Assembly: GCA_027858995.1 (NCBI GenBank)
Contig: JAQIBP010000135.1
Location: 1 to 53,008 of the forward strand
DNA: 53,008 bases
Source of the DNA: Deltaproteobacteria bacterium
GTDB taxonomy: Bacteria; Desulfobacterota; Desulfobacteria; Desulfobacterales; Desulfobacteraceae
Direction: 5' to 3'
The notes below the pieces were generated by a model. It ran no database searches and had not been told where the DNA came from. It worked only from the letters and a program-made list of their open reading frames with translations. Below are positions 17,470 through 26,563 of the stretch, piece after piece. Position numbers and translations under genes: made by a program. Positions within the stretch are counted from its first letter, which is position 1; every line of letters begins with the position of its first letter.

Positions 17470-18588
17470 TCAGCTTTTTCTGCACTCAGGAGAAGGTTTC
17501 CCCGTTTTGGTCATAACGATTTGCCACAGCTGCAGTGTTCTTGCTCTGAAACCTCCGGCACAGGATAAAAGATAAAATTCCCACATCCTGTAAAATCTTT
17601 TGGAATAATTATGCTCTATTTCAGGCCAGCTTTTTTTGAAGTTTTTATACCATGCCATCAGAGTTTTATCATAATCCTCACCAAAATTATGCCAGTCCTC
17701 CACCACAAACATACCCTCCATGGCTCTTCCCAGCAGCCTGATGGAGGGCAGCCTGCCATTGGGAAAAATATATTTTTCAATCCAGGCATTGGTGGATGTT
17801 TTTGTTAGATTATTACCAATGGTGTGGATAAATGCAATTCCATCATCTTTTAAAGTGGAGTGGACTTTTTTCATATATGTCCTGTAGTTTTTATGCCCCA
17901 CATGCTCCATAAGGCCAATGGAGATAACCCTGTCAAAAAGCCCATGGGCATTGCGGTAATCATCAAATTTAATATCAACATCCAGATTTTTGTTCAACTC
18001 TCTGCCAAATCTTGCCTGATCCTTTGAAACAGTATATCCAGTTACATGGACTTCATACTTTTGGGCAGCATATTTTGCAAAAGCACCATAGCCGCATCCA
18101 AGTTCCAGGATTTTCATTCCAGGCTTTAAATCAAGCTTGCGGCAGATAAGATCAAGCTTGTTTTCCTGGGCCTGGTCAAGAGTTGTGGCATTTCCCCAGT
18201 ACCCACAGGTGTACTGCATCTGTTTGTCCAGCATTCTTGTATAAAGGCATTCACCAATATCATAATGGCTTTTACCAACCTGGAAAGCTCTTTTTCTTGA
18301 CTGGCGGTTAAAAACCAGGGCCAGAAGATAACTATAGAGAAGCGGTATGTTTTTTTTAACTTTACCCTCAAGGTCTTGGCGAAGGATTTTATCTATAAAC
18401 TGATCAACAGCCCCGGCTTCCCACCATTCATCCATGTAGGATTCTCCAAGGCCAAGTTCTCCATGTTTTACAATCCTGTCATAAAAATTTTCATTATGGA
18501 CAGTGATGTCATATGGCTTTGAGCCGTTAATTGTAATACCTGATATTTCAAAAAGAGCAGTTATGAATTTTTCAGCTTTTTTACTCAT
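17470..18588 (-). CDS. cfa: Cyclopropane-fatty-acyl-phospholipid synthase
   Basis: Cfa transfers a methylene from S-adenosylmethionine to cis double bonds of phospholipid acyl chains. The 372-residue protein has an N-terminal lipid-binding region (GLGESYMDEWWEAGAVDQFIDKIL), then YDIGECLYTRMLDKQMQYTCGYW and a SAM-binding Rossmann motif LKPGMKILELGCGYGAFAKYAA (about 155-175), followed by VTGYTVSKDQ, RVISIGLMEHVGHKNY (active-site Glu and His) and a conserved C-terminal YYLLSCAGGFR-like segment. Length matches the family. It leads a two-gene operon with the flavin reductase. Confidence 0.93.
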   Translation of the reverse strand: MSKKAEKFITALFEISGITINGSKPYDITVHNENFYDRIVKHGELGLGESYMDEWWEAGAVDQFIDKILRQDLEGKVKKNIPLLYSYLLALVFNRQSRKRAFQVGKSHYDIGECLYTRMLDKQMQYTCGYWGNATTLDQAQENKLDLICRKLDLKPGMKILELGCGYGAFAKYAAQKYEVHVTGYTVSKDQARFGRELNKNLDVDIKFDDYRNAHGLFDRVISIGLMEHVGHKNYRTYMKKVHSTLKDDGIAFIHTIGNNLTKTSTNAWIEKYIFPNGRLPSIRLLGRAMEGMFVVEDWHNFGEDYDKTLMAWYKNFKKSWPEIEHNYSKRFYRMWEFYLLSCAGGFRARTLQLWQIVMTKTGKPSPECRKS

Positions 18589-18749
18589 TATATCTTTCTA
18601 TATTATCAAATATTTCTGTTTTTATTCTCCTGCCATATTAATTATATGCTGTTCATAAAATAATAGATGTCATATTTTTAAATTGAGCGCAACAGGCTTT
18701 TAAAAATTTCAGGGAATTTGTCCTGTTTTTTGTTCAATACCAGGGTTTC

Positions 18750-20675
18750 CTATGATTTAATGATTTCATCAGCTTCACTTATGCAATACATCAGATGCCT
18801 TGGAGATTTTGCATCGCCAATAAGATAAAAGGCAGGGTTGACCTTTTTCTCAAGTTTTTTTGCATCTCTTATGGAGCTGTGTTTTTCTGAAATAACCACA
18901 GAGTTAAAACCGGTTAATATGACTTCTTCTCCATTGGATTTGAAAATAACCCCATTGTCTGTGAATTTTTTAATGGCGACATTTTTATATAAAGGTACCT
19001 TTGCATCATTCAATCTCTCCCTCAAATAAAACCTGTCATTGCTGGACATCTCTTCGGCAAAGCTTTTTTTGCGGTTTAGGACAACAACCTCTTTTCCCTG
19101 GTCAGAGAGGAAATCAGCAGTGATAAGACCTGTCATGCCGCCGCCGAGAACAATAACCCTTGATTCAACCTTCTCTTTGCCGCTTATAACATCAACATTG
19201 GTTGCAACATCCATTTTGCTTTGAAAAAGTCCTTTGATCATTGGCATATCAGGCATTGATCCTGTGGCAAGTATGACCTTGTCAGGATTGATTTCATTTA
19301 TCAGGTCCATGGAAAGCTTACAATTGTATCGGATATCCACATTTAATTTATTCATTTCATTTTTAAAAAAATCTAAAATATCATTAAGCTCCCCACGCCC
19401 GGGTGCTTTTGCTGCAAGAGACAGCAATCCACCAGAATCCTGCCCTTTTTCACACACAAAGGTTTTATGCCCCTGGAGTGCAGACTGCCTTGCAGCTGCC
19501 ATCCCGGCAGGGCCCGCCCCTGCAATAAGTATTGTTAAAGGTTTTTCAGGTTTTGTTTCATCTTTGAGTTTATATTCCCTGCCAACATCAGGGTTGACCA
19601 CACATGAGCCTGGCTCTTTGTTCATAAGAACTGCATGGATACACCCTAAGCAGCAGCCAACGCATGGGCGGATCTGATCAAAATTCCCGGCTTTTGCTTT
19701 ATTGGCATATTCAGGGTCGGCAAGGAAAGACCTGCCCATGGATACAATATCAGCATACCCTTTCTTAAGAATCTCTTCAGCATGATCAGGGTATTTAATT
19801 CTTCCCACAGTAACTACAGGGATATTGACATGTTTTTTAACTTCTCTTGCAAGATGCACAAAACAACCATGTTTTGTGTACATGGAAGGAATGGTCAACT
19901 CTGTGGAGCCATAAACTCCGCCTGAGATATGTAAATATGCAATACCTGCCTTTTCAGTCTGAGGAGCAATCTGTACAGTGTCTTTAAGCTCCCACCCGTT
20001 TTCACTGTAATCATTTCCATTGATTCTAAGTCCAACAGGGAAATCTTTTCCGGTTTTTGATTGAATATCTTCTATGACCTCAAACAAAAACCGTGTTCTG
20101 TTTTCAATTGAACCTCCATATTCATCTGTTCTGATATTGGAATTGGGAGAGAGGAATTGACCTATTAAATACCCGTGGGCACCATGGATTTCTATGAAAT
20201 CAAAGCCTGCTGTTTTGCATCTTTTTGCAGCATCACCAAAACAGGTTACAAGCTCCTTGATTTCATCAATCTCAAGAGCTCTTACCCTGCCCTTTACAAC
20301 AGCAGGAGCAGGAATGGCAGACGGTGCCACAATTTCATCAAGATATGCCTGCCTGCCTCCATGCATCAGCTGAACCCCAAACAGAGTGTCGTATTGTTTT
20401 ACCTGGTTCACCATTTTTTTAAGAGCTGGAATACACCTGTCATCATGCAGCTGGGGAAGATCAGGCAGTTCCTGACCTCCGGGATGGATACCCCCGCCTC
20501 CTACCAGCATCATGCCAACCCCACCTCTGGCTCTCTCTACAAAATATTGGGTTAACTGATCTGTTACATAGCAGTTTTCATCAACACCAAAGTTGATACT
20601 CATGGCAGACATTAAAAGTCTGTTCTTTGAGGTTTTATTTCCTATTTTAACTTGACTGAAAAGATTTGACAGCAT
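18750..20675 (-). CDS. Flavin/Fe-S oxidoreductase of the 2,4-dienoyl-CoA reductase / enoate reductase family
   Basis: A 641-residue two-part enzyme. Residues 1-330 form an Old Yellow Enzyme TIM barrel that binds FMN (LFSQVKIGNKTSKNRLLMSAM, IHGAHGYLIGQFLSPNSNIRTDEYGGS). Next comes a four-cysteine Fe-S site (C338, C341, C345, C358; CxxCxxxC-x12-C). The C-terminal half is an FAD/NAD(P) domain (ILIAGAGPAGMAAARQSALQGH, VIVLGGGMTGLITADFL). Such enzymes reduce conjugated double bonds in unsaturated acids or acyl-CoAs; the substrate is not deducible. The ATG at 20675 fits the family's start and has AAAGGA upstream. The open frame continues to 20861, but those 62 residues look non-coding. Confidence 0.88.
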   Translation of the reverse strand: MLSNLFSQVKIGNKTSKNRLLMSAMSINFGVDENCYVTDQLTQYFVERARGGVGMMLVGGGGIHPGGQELPDLPQLHDDRCIPALKKMVNQVKQYDTLFGVQLMHGGRQAYLDEIVAPSAIPAPAVVKGRVRALEIDEIKELVTCFGDAAKRCKTAGFDFIEIHGAHGYLIGQFLSPNSNIRTDEYGGSIENRTRFLFEVIEDIQSKTGKDFPVGLRINGNDYSENGWELKDTVQIAPQTEKAGIAYLHISGGVYGSTELTIPSMYTKHGCFVHLAREVKKHVNIPVVTVGRIKYPDHAEEILKKGYADIVSMGRSFLADPEYANKAKAGNFDQIRPCVGCCLGCIHAVLMNKEPGSCVVNPDVGREYKLKDETKPEKPLTILIAGAGPAGMAAARQSALQGHKTFVCEKGQDSGGLLSLAAKAPGRGELNDILDFFKNEMNKLNVDIRYNCKLSMDLINEINPDKVILATGSMPDMPMIKGLFQSKMDVATNVDVISGKEKVESRVIVLGGGMTGLITADFLSDQGKEVVVLNRKKSFAEEMSSNDRFYLRERLNDAKVPLYKNVAIKKFTDNGVIFKSNGEEVILTGFNSVVISEKHSSIRDAKKLEKKVNPAFYLIGDAKSPRHLMYCISEADEIIKS

Positions 20676-20966
20676 GCAAAAAATTTCCTTTTTAAATTTA
20701 AAAACAATATCTGTCTTGTATAAACCTGTACCTAATTTATTTAAATCAAAATCCAATATAAGCGAACTTGATATTAAGATACAAGGTTTTTTAACCAATC
20801 CTGGTTTATTGTGTGCACTTAAAACAAGCTGTAGATAAATATCTGGTTCAAAATGCTTCAAATTTTTAGTCCAGCACTAAATATAAGTTGTTGCCAGGGC
20901 ATTACTCTGTTATAATTTTGAAAAATTATTAAAAGCATTGATTAAAATTTAAAAGGAGCAGTCCCC

Positions 20967-21767
20967 ATGTTACAACCCTTGTTTATTAAAGCCACAAGTC
21001 TCTCAGATGCCTGGTTTCAGACCCTTTACAGGTGTGTGGAGCAGGGTAGATCTTTTACTATCAACCGTGGATCATTTGAAGGTCAGAAAAGGCTTGAGTT
21101 TGATTTTATTACAATTCATATCACCCATCCTGCAAGCGTCCCGCTGCTGCCAAAGGTAAATCCTGCTCTTGGATTTCCCGATCCAGTGGATGAGGATTAT
21201 CTTGATGATTATCTGCCATATCTGATGACTGGAGAGGAAAAGGAGGGAGAATCCTATACTTACGGTCAGAGAATCTGTAAATGCGATCTTGAATACCTGC
21301 CGGATGATTATAAAACAATGAAAGAAATTCTGGTACAGGAAAAAGAGATCTGGGAAGAGAGAAATATACTGATAGAAGAAAATTCAAAATATTATATAAA
21401 TCAGATGGAACTAATGATCTGGACATATAAAAACAGAGGGCACAGAAACAACCAGATGATTTTACAGGTGGGACAACCCTCTGATATGGTTCTTCTCGAT
21501 CCACCCTGCCTTAGACACATTGATACAAGAATCCAGGATGGCAAACTTCACTTTTTCCCATATTTTCGATCATGGGATCTGTTTGGCGGGTTTCCTGCCA
21601 ATCTTGCTGCCATTGAAATGATGAAACAATATTGTGCTGCACAGATCGGGGTTGAAAACGGTGAAATTGTTGCATCATCCAAGGGGCTTCATATCTACGA
21701 TTATGTTTTTGAAATTGCTGAAGCCATAAGAGGCCGCTCCATGAATGAATTCAGGGAAATGCTTTAA
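20967..21767 (+). CDS. Thymidylate-synthase-like protein (archaeal ThyA type)
   Basis: A 266-residue protein related to thymidylate synthase. The C-terminal half aligns with ThyA landmarks: DPPCLRHID around C181 matches the catalytic PPCH loop, with Leu replacing His. RSWDLFGGFPANLAAIE (R201-E217) matches the ThyA RSxDxFLGxPFN dUMP/folate region, and GLHIYDY matches the DxHxY motif. YTYGQRICKCDLEYLP resembles the family's YGxxxR region. This spread-out similarity is closer to archaeal ThyA-like proteins and dCMP/dUMP hydroxymethylase-like enzymes than to E. coli ThyA. AAAGGAG lies upstream. The substrate (dUMP or dCMP) cannot be told. It stands alone between divergent and downstream units. 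Confidence 0.72.
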   Translation: MLQPLFIKATSLSDAWFQTLYRCVEQGRSFTINRGSFEGQKRLEFDFITIHITHPASVPLLPKVNPALGFPDPVDEDYLDDYLPYLMTGEEKEGESYTYGQRICKCDLEYLPDDYKTMKEILVQEKEIWEERNILIEENSKYYINQMELMIWTYKNRGHRNNQMILQVGQPSDMVLLDPPCLRHIDTRIQDGKLHFFPYFRSWDLFGGFPANLAAIEMMKQYCAAQIGVENGEIVASSKGLHIYDYVFEIAEAIRGRSMNEFREML

Positions 21768-21800
21768 TAAAAAAAAGTCTTGCCCGTATGGTTTTCTCTT

Positions 21801-21827
21801 TTTACAAGTTTTTTACAACTTCTTTAC
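21801..21827 (+). promoter_or_regulatory. Triple TTTAC direct repeats, candidate response-regulator binding site
   Basis: TTTAC occurs at 21801, 21812 and 21823, exactly 11 bases apart (GTAAA-N6-GTAAA-N6-GTAAA on the other strand). This spacing, one helical turn, is what OmpR/PhoB-class response regulators bind as head-to-tail dimers. A -10-like TATAGT lies at 21860-21865 with no good -35, as at activated promoters. The likely regulator is the OmpR-family protein encoded at the end of the same operon (25036-25737). Confidence 0.5.
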
Positions 21828-21925
21828 CTCAATATGACACATCAAAGTATTTATCCTTGTATAGTTTGCTTAAAGCATTACAAAAATGCGAATGCAGGTA
21901 AATTTAAAACACAAGGAGACAAATC

Positions 21926-23287
21926 ATGAAACTATCAAAACAATATCATGGCAGAACAATTATTGGATTTTTTGCAATCACCATAATTATTTCTTTAATT
22001 TCAGGAACCGCATGGGCAAAACTTGAGCATGGTAAAGTAATATGCAGGATTGAAACTGACAGGAGTGTCCTGCCGGCAGGAGATTCTCAGACAACTATAC
22101 TCAAGATAACCCTTGATGCCCCTGCTGCCCCGGTTAATGTTAAAAGACCGGCAGTTAACCTTTCTCTTGTTCTGGATCAGTCAGGTTCCATGAACGGAAC
22201 CAAGATAGAAAAAGCAAAGGCAGCTGCCATTGAAGCTTTAACCCGGCTCGGGCTGCAGGATATTTTTTCTGTAGTGGTTTATGATACAAATGTTCATACC
22301 ATTGTTCCTGCCCAGAATGCCGGAAATATCCAGGGGATTATCAACACTATCCGGCAAATTCGTGCAGGAGGCAGTACAGCACTTTTTGGCGGTGTCAGCC
22401 AGGGAGCTGCTGAAATACGTAAAAATCTTGAAAATGATTTTGTTCACCGTATTATGCTTCTCTCCGATGGATTGGCCAATGTAGGCCCGAGGATGCCTGA
22501 CGATCTTGGAAGACTGGGTGCCGCTTTGATTAAAGAGAATATTTCCGTGACCACCATAGGCGTGGGAACAGATTACAATGAAGATCTCATGGCACAGCTT
22601 GCCCAGAAAAGTGATGGCAATATATATTTTGTTGAATCAGGAATTGATCTGCCGCGGATTTTTGCAGCAGAACTCGGGGATGTCCTGAATGTTGTTGCTA
22701 AAAAAGTAAAAATAACCATTACATTGCCGGATAATATAAAGCCGGTCAATATTATTGGCAGAGAAGGCAGAATCCGCGGTAATAAGATTGAACTTTATAT
22801 GAATCAGCTTTATGGAAATCAGGAAAAATATGCTCTTATTGAAGTTAATCTTCCTGAATCAAAATCGGGAGCAAAAATTAAGATTGCCAGGGCAGATGTT
22901 GACTATGAGAATCCTTTTACCCAGAAACAGGAACGATCAAGCGCAGTTTCCTATGCTTCTTTTAGCAGTAATCCAAAAAAGGTTGCCAAATCAACCAATA
23001 TTGATGTTGTAAGGGAATACCAGTTAAACTTAAATGCTCTATCCCAGGAAAAAGCCATTGAATTGTCTGATAAAGGCAAAAAGCAAGAGGCTGTAAAAGA
23101 ACTTAAACAATCTGCTGCCAGATTAAAACAGATAGGCACCATGTATCAGGATAAAGAGTTATTACAAAAAGCTGATGAGCAGGAAGTCCAGTCTGACATG
23201 ATTGAAAGCGAGGGAATGAGCAAAAAAAGTCGTAAGATTTTACGGACTAAATCCTATCAGATGAAAAATCAACAGCTTTCACAATAG
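21926..23287 (+). CDS. Secreted von Willebrand factor A domain protein
   Basis: A 453-residue protein with an N-terminal signal peptide (GFFAITIIISLISGTAWA) and a VWA domain from about 75 to 260. The metal-ion-dependent adhesion site is intact: D84-x-S86-x-S88 in LDQSGSMNG, then a Thr in AGGSTALFGG and Asp in MLLSDGLANVG. The C-terminal 150 residues are helical and charged (KEAVKELKQSAARLKQIG..). VWA domains mediate metal-dependent protein contacts. It leads a three-gene unit with a sensor kinase 25 bases downstream and a response regulator, which suggests a ligand or signal-presenting protein of that system (inference). A strong AAGGAG lies before the ATG. Confidence 0.87.
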   Translation: MKLSKQYHGRTIIGFFAITIIISLISGTAWAKLEHGKVICRIETDRSVLPAGDSQTTILKITLDAPAAPVNVKRPAVNLSLVLDQSGSMNGTKIEKAKAAAIEALTRLGLQDIFSVVVYDTNVHTIVPAQNAGNIQGIINTIRQIRAGGSTALFGGVSQGAAEIRKNLENDFVHRIMLLSDGLANVGPRMPDDLGRLGAALIKENISVTTIGVGTDYNEDLMAQLAQKSDGNIYFVESGIDLPRIFAAELGDVLNVVAKKVKITITLPDNIKPVNIIGREGRIRGNKIELYMNQLYGNQEKYALIEVNLPESKSGAKIKIARADVDYENPFTQKQERSSAVSYASFSSNPKKVAKSTNIDVVREYQLNLNALSQEKAIELSDKGKKQEAVKELKQSAARLKQIGTMYQDKELLQKADEQEVQSDMIESEGMSKKSRKILRTKSYQMKNQQLSQ

Positions 23288-23312
23288 TAAAAAAACTGGT
23301 ATGGCATAAGGT

Positions 23313-25049
23313 ATGAAAACCAAACGTTCCATTATTGTTTTCTGGGCATTATTTTTAATGCCCACCCTTATTATTGCCGGTATAGCTTTCAAACTTCTGT
23401 CCCATGAGCAGGAGCGTATCAATCAATCTGCCATAAATGCCTTGTCGCAAAGGGCAGAAGCAATCTCACAAACCATTCATATTACCATTGAAACAATTCA
23501 GGATAATTTAAAACAATCACTCTTTGATATTGATCAGAATGACCTTGCAGCAACTCTTTTAAGGTGGGAAGGAACAAATCCCCTTGTGCGTAATGTTTTC
23601 ATATATAAGAATCAGGGTCTTGAGTATCCTGTCAAAGGTATGGAATCCACTCTTGAAGAGCGGCGGTTTATAACAAGGTATGATGCCCTGTTCTCAGGAA
23701 GAGTAAAATTTGATTTTAATATTGCCCCTTCAAAGATTTCTGCAAAGGAATTACAAAAATTGAAAGGATTGACAGGCTCTTATCCTGATTCAGTGAAATA
23801 TGATGCTATTGAAAAAAAACAAACCATATCATCCCGCCAAAAGCTTGTAGCACTCTCCAAAGCTATACAAAAAGCTCCTGGTTCTGCGCAACAGGACTTG
23901 GCTTTCAAAGGGCCGGAACAAAAACTCATAAACAAATCAGAATGGATTCCATGGTTCAGCGAGAACCGGCTGCATATTCTGGGGTGGGTTCAAAAGATAG
24001 AAAAAGGACCTGTATATGGCATTGAGCTGGAATTAATGACTTTGCTGTCAAGATTGATTGTTGATTTTCCAAAAATAACAGAACCGGGGACAGCCTTGGT
24101 ACTCATAGACGGAAATGGTAATTTTATGCACCAGTTTGGAACCATGGTTGTAGATCCTGAAGCAAAGCCTGTGGAAGTCATATCTATTTCAAGCCTGCTG
24201 CCCCATTGGCGAATTGCAGTTTTTATTGATGATAAAGGTTTTGCTTCAACAAAAGGCTTTTTGTATATTTCAACTATTTTATTGGCAATTTTTATCGCAG
24301 CTATTATATCAGGCGGTATTCTTTTAACACGCCTGACCCTTAGCAATATGAAAGATGCAAGGCAGAAAACTTCCTTTGTCTCTTCAGTATCTCATGAACT
24401 TAAAACCCCCTTGACCAGTATCAGGATGTATGCTGAACTTTTATTGTCAAAAAGGGTAAAAAATGAGGATAAAATTCAGACATATCTTTCAACCATAGTC
24501 AATGAAAGCGGGCGTTTAACAAGATTAATCAATAATGTTCTTGATTTTGGGAAACTTGAACAGGGCAGTAAAAAATATCAACTGGAAAATGTTGAAATCG
24601 ACAGGTTCTTAGAACAGATCATCAAGACCCACAGCATTAGAATAAAAAATCAGGATCTTGAAATTAAAACCTTGATTGAAAAAGGGGATTATAGAGTAAA
24701 AACAGACAGGGATGCCATGGAACAGGTAGTATTGAATCTGCTGGACAATGCACTGAAATATGCAGATCAGGGAAAATTTATTGAATTTGTTTTAAAAAAA
24801 GAGGATGTTTTTATTGTTTTGAAAATATGCGATGACGGACCTGGTATTCCAAAAGAACACCAGCACAGAATTTTTGATAAATTTCACAGAATTGATAATT
24901 CCTTAACTTCGCAGCAGCCAGGTTCCGGTCTTGGATTGAGTATTGCTCAACAAATAATGAAAGATCTTGGAGGTGATATCTCATTTGAACCTCTGTCTCC
25001 CAATGGAACCTGTTTTATAATAAGGATAAAAGATCATGACGCAGATTAA
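23313..25049 (+). CDS. Membrane sensor histidine kinase
   Basis: A 578-residue kinase. A transmembrane segment near residues 7-27 is followed by a periplasmic sensor region of about 280 residues with no domain I recognise. A second transmembrane helix (about 310-335, FLYISTILLAIFIAAIISGGILL) comes next, then the HisKA domain with phospho-acceptor H361 in SSVSHELKTPLTSIR, the N box NLLDNALKYAD, the G1 box DDGPGI and the G2 box GSGLGLSI. No HAMP domain is obvious. It is cotranscribed with the VWA protein (25-base gap) and overlaps the response regulator gene by 14 bases. The signal is unknown. Confidence 0.92.
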   Translation: MKTKRSIIVFWALFLMPTLIIAGIAFKLLSHEQERINQSAINALSQRAEAISQTIHITIETIQDNLKQSLFDIDQNDLAATLLRWEGTNPLVRNVFIYKNQGLEYPVKGMESTLEERRFITRYDALFSGRVKFDFNIAPSKISAKELQKLKGLTGSYPDSVKYDAIEKKQTISSRQKLVALSKAIQKAPGSAQQDLAFKGPEQKLINKSEWIPWFSENRLHILGWVQKIEKGPVYGIELELMTLLSRLIVDFPKITEPGTALVLIDGNGNFMHQFGTMVVDPEAKPVEVISISSLLPHWRIAVFIDDKGFASTKGFLYISTILLAIFIAAIISGGILLTRLTLSNMKDARQKTSFVSSVSHELKTPLTSIRMYAELLLSKRVKNEDKIQTYLSTIVNESGRLTRLINNVLDFGKLEQGSKKYQLENVEIDRFLEQIIKTHSIRIKNQDLEIKTLIEKGDYRVKTDRDAMEQVVLNLLDNALKYADQGKFIEFVLKKEDVFIVLKICDDGPGIPKEHQHRIFDKFHRIDNSLTSQQPGSGLGLSIAQQIMKDLGGDISFEPLSPNGTCFIIRIKDHDAD

Positions 25050-25737
25050 AATTCTTGTTGCAGAAGATGATGCCAACATCAGGATGGGACTTGTGGACAC
25101 CCTTGAAAGTGAGAATTATCAGGTGAAGGAAGCCTGTGATGGTGCCATGGCCCTTGAATTGTTTAATAACAGCTCTTTTGACTTGATTCTTCTTGATATC
25201 ATGATGCCTGGAAAAAGTGGATATGATGTCTGCCAGGATATCAGAGCTGTAGATAAAGATATTCCTATTATCATGTTGACAGCCAAGGGCGAAGAGTTTG
25301 ATAAAGTTATCGGTCTTAAACTTGGAGCTGATGATTATATTACAAAACCATTTGGAATCCATGAACTTCTTGCAAGAATAGGTGCTGTGCTACGCAGATC
25401 ACAAAGAGAGACAAAACCCCAGGACAAACCTTTGCTGCATAATTTTAAATTTGGCGAGTTTGAGGTAAACCCCAAAACCTATAAATTGTCAGGCCAGGAC
25501 AAAGATATTGATCTTTCAGAAAGAGAACTCAAGCTTATTCAATATTTTCATGAACATCCAGGAGAGGTTTTAAGCCGGGATGATATTTTAAATGCCATCT
25601 GGGGAATTAATTATTTTGGCACAACCAGAACCCTTGATCAGCATATTGTACAGCTTAGAAAAAAAGTAGAATCAGACCCCTCCAAACCCTGTTATATCAC
25701 CACAGTCCATGGTGTTGGATATCGTTATGAGACTTAA
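25036..25737 (+). CDS. OmpR/PhoB-family response regulator
   Basis: A 233-residue regulator. The receiver domain occupies residues 1-120, with D11/D12-type acidic residues in VAEDDANIR, phospho-acceptor D54 in LLDIMMPGKSG, the Thr in MLTAKGEEFD and the Lys in YITKPFG. The C-terminal winged-helix DNA-binding domain covers 135-233 (LSERELKLIQYFHEHPGEVLSRDDILNAIWG..RTLDQHIVQLRKKVE..VHGVGYRYE). It is the partner of the kinase encoded just upstream, whose 3' end it overlaps, and probably binds the 11-bp-spaced boxes at 21801-21827 to control its own operon (inference). Confidence 0.93.
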   Translation: MTQIKILVAEDDANIRMGLVDTLESENYQVKEACDGAMALELFNNSSFDLILLDIMMPGKSGYDVCQDIRAVDKDIPIIMLTAKGEEFDKVIGLKLGADDYITKPFGIHELLARIGAVLRRSQRETKPQDKPLLHNFKFGEFEVNPKTYKLSGQDKDIDLSERELKLIQYFHEHPGEVLSRDDILNAIWGINYFGTTRTLDQHIVQLRKKVESDPSKPCYITTVHGVGYRYET

Positions 25738-25752
25738 TTCCTTAAAAAAATA

Positions 25753-25782
25753 AAATAGCTTTATCCCGAATTCAGGCTATTT
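25753..25782. terminator. Possible bidirectional terminator hairpin between the response regulator and hicB
   Basis: AAATAGC at 25753-25759 pairs with GCTATTT at 25776-25782 across a 16-base loop. It lies between convergent genes. The stem is short and the T-runs weak on both sides, so termination activity is uncertain. Confidence 0.35.
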
Positions 25783-25802
25783 GTTGCTGTGATTATATGC
25801 TG

Positions 25803-26210
25803 TTATGGACGATCACGGGGGAGGAATACGTTTTGAGCCGCATGGGCCAAAAATGATGATCGTGACATACCCCTTTTTTTTGCTGTTACGTCTATTTTGT
25901 GCAATATATTTTCCGGTAATGTGATATTTACCCGAATAGTTTTTGATTTTATTTCTGGTGCAGATACCACAAAAAAAGCAATTGCATCCGAGTAATCTTG
26001 ATCAGCAATAATTTCATCAAGCTTTGTTGGATTGGGAATTTTTTCTCCAAACTCTCTCATAGTATGGATATGGCCAGACAATGCTTCGCTTGCAAGGTCT
26101 TTCACTATATCAATAGATTTTCCTCCTGTTATACAACCAGGAAAATCAGGAAATGATACCCCATAATCACTTGAAGAATCTTTATGTACAACGGCAATAT
26201 AATTAGACAT
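25803..26210 (-). CDS. hicB: HicB-family antitoxin
   Basis: A 135-residue antitoxin. The N-terminal half is the partial RNase H-like HicB fold (YIAVVHKDSSSDYGVSFPDFPGCITGGKSIDIVKDLASEAL), and the C-terminus (about 88-130, KTIRVNITLPENILHKIDVTAKKRGMSRSSFLAHAA) is a ribbon-helix-helix DNA-binding domain. It neutralises HicA and represses the operon. It is translated second in the operon, 10 bases after hicA, with a strong AGGAGG before its ATG. By contrast hicA has no visible ribosome site. Confidence 0.93.
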   Translation of the reverse strand: MSNYIAVVHKDSSSDYGVSFPDFPGCITGGKSIDIVKDLASEALSGHIHTMREFGEKIPNPTKLDEIIADQDYSDAIAFFVVSAPEIKSKTIRVNITLPENILHKIDVTAKKRGMSRSSFLAHAAQNVFLPRDRP

Positions 26211-26220
26211 AGTAAACCTC

Positions 26221-26409
26221 CTACTTAAATTTCATATTGGCTTGTTTTTCAATGCTTTTTAGAGTGCCAACAGGAATATCTTTTTTGGGATGGGGCACAG
26301 TTACAATTCCTGCTTGTTCAGGATGATGGAAATGCCAATGATCTCCAGTCGTACGGATATGAACCCAGCCTCTTTTTTTTATTATCTTTATAATTTTTCT
26401 GCTGTCCAT
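26221..26409 (-). CDS. hicA: HicA-family mRNA interferase toxin
   Basis: A 62-residue dsRBD-fold toxin, MDSRKIIKIIKKRGWVHIR..GDHWHFHHPEQAGIVTVPHPKKDIPVGTLKSI. H24 in the GDH motif is the expected catalytic histidine (GSH in most relatives). HicA cleaves mRNA and tmRNA when free. The start at 26409 was preferred over an in-frame ATG at 26427, because the latter lies inside the promoter/operator and the protein would carry a non-family extension. It comes before hicB on the minus strand. Confidence 0.91.
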   Translation of the reverse strand: MDSRKIIKIIKKRGWVHIRTTGDHWHFHHPEQAGIVTVPHPKKDIPVGTLKSIEKQANMKFK

Positions 26410-26410
26410 A

Positions 26411-26445
26411 TGTGTAATAATACACACTGATTTCTATATGGTCAA
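26411..26445 (-). promoter_or_regulatory. hicAB promoter with an overlapping inverted-repeat operator
   Basis: On the minus strand, TTGACC (26445-26440) is followed by a 17-base spacer and TATTAT (26422-26417), only 7 bases before the hicA ATG at 26409. A perfect inverted repeat, TGTGTA-ATAA-TACACA (26411-26426), covers the -10 and the start point, so HicB bound there would block RNA polymerase. The geometry predicts a leaderless hicA message. Confidence 0.65.
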
Positions 26446-26563
26446 TAAAAATGAAAATATCTTTGTCCAGGAATTAATTTAATTGGTTTTTTTAACGGAA
26501 TATGATTGAATTGATTATCGTAGTTAAATATTAACCACCATATTATTTAAAGGTGAAGATATT

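Noticed and set aside
20676-20861. N-terminal extension of 62 codons on the flavin/Fe-S oxidoreductase
   Set aside because: The family begins at the ATG at 20675, which has AAAGGA upstream; the extension shows no conserved residues.
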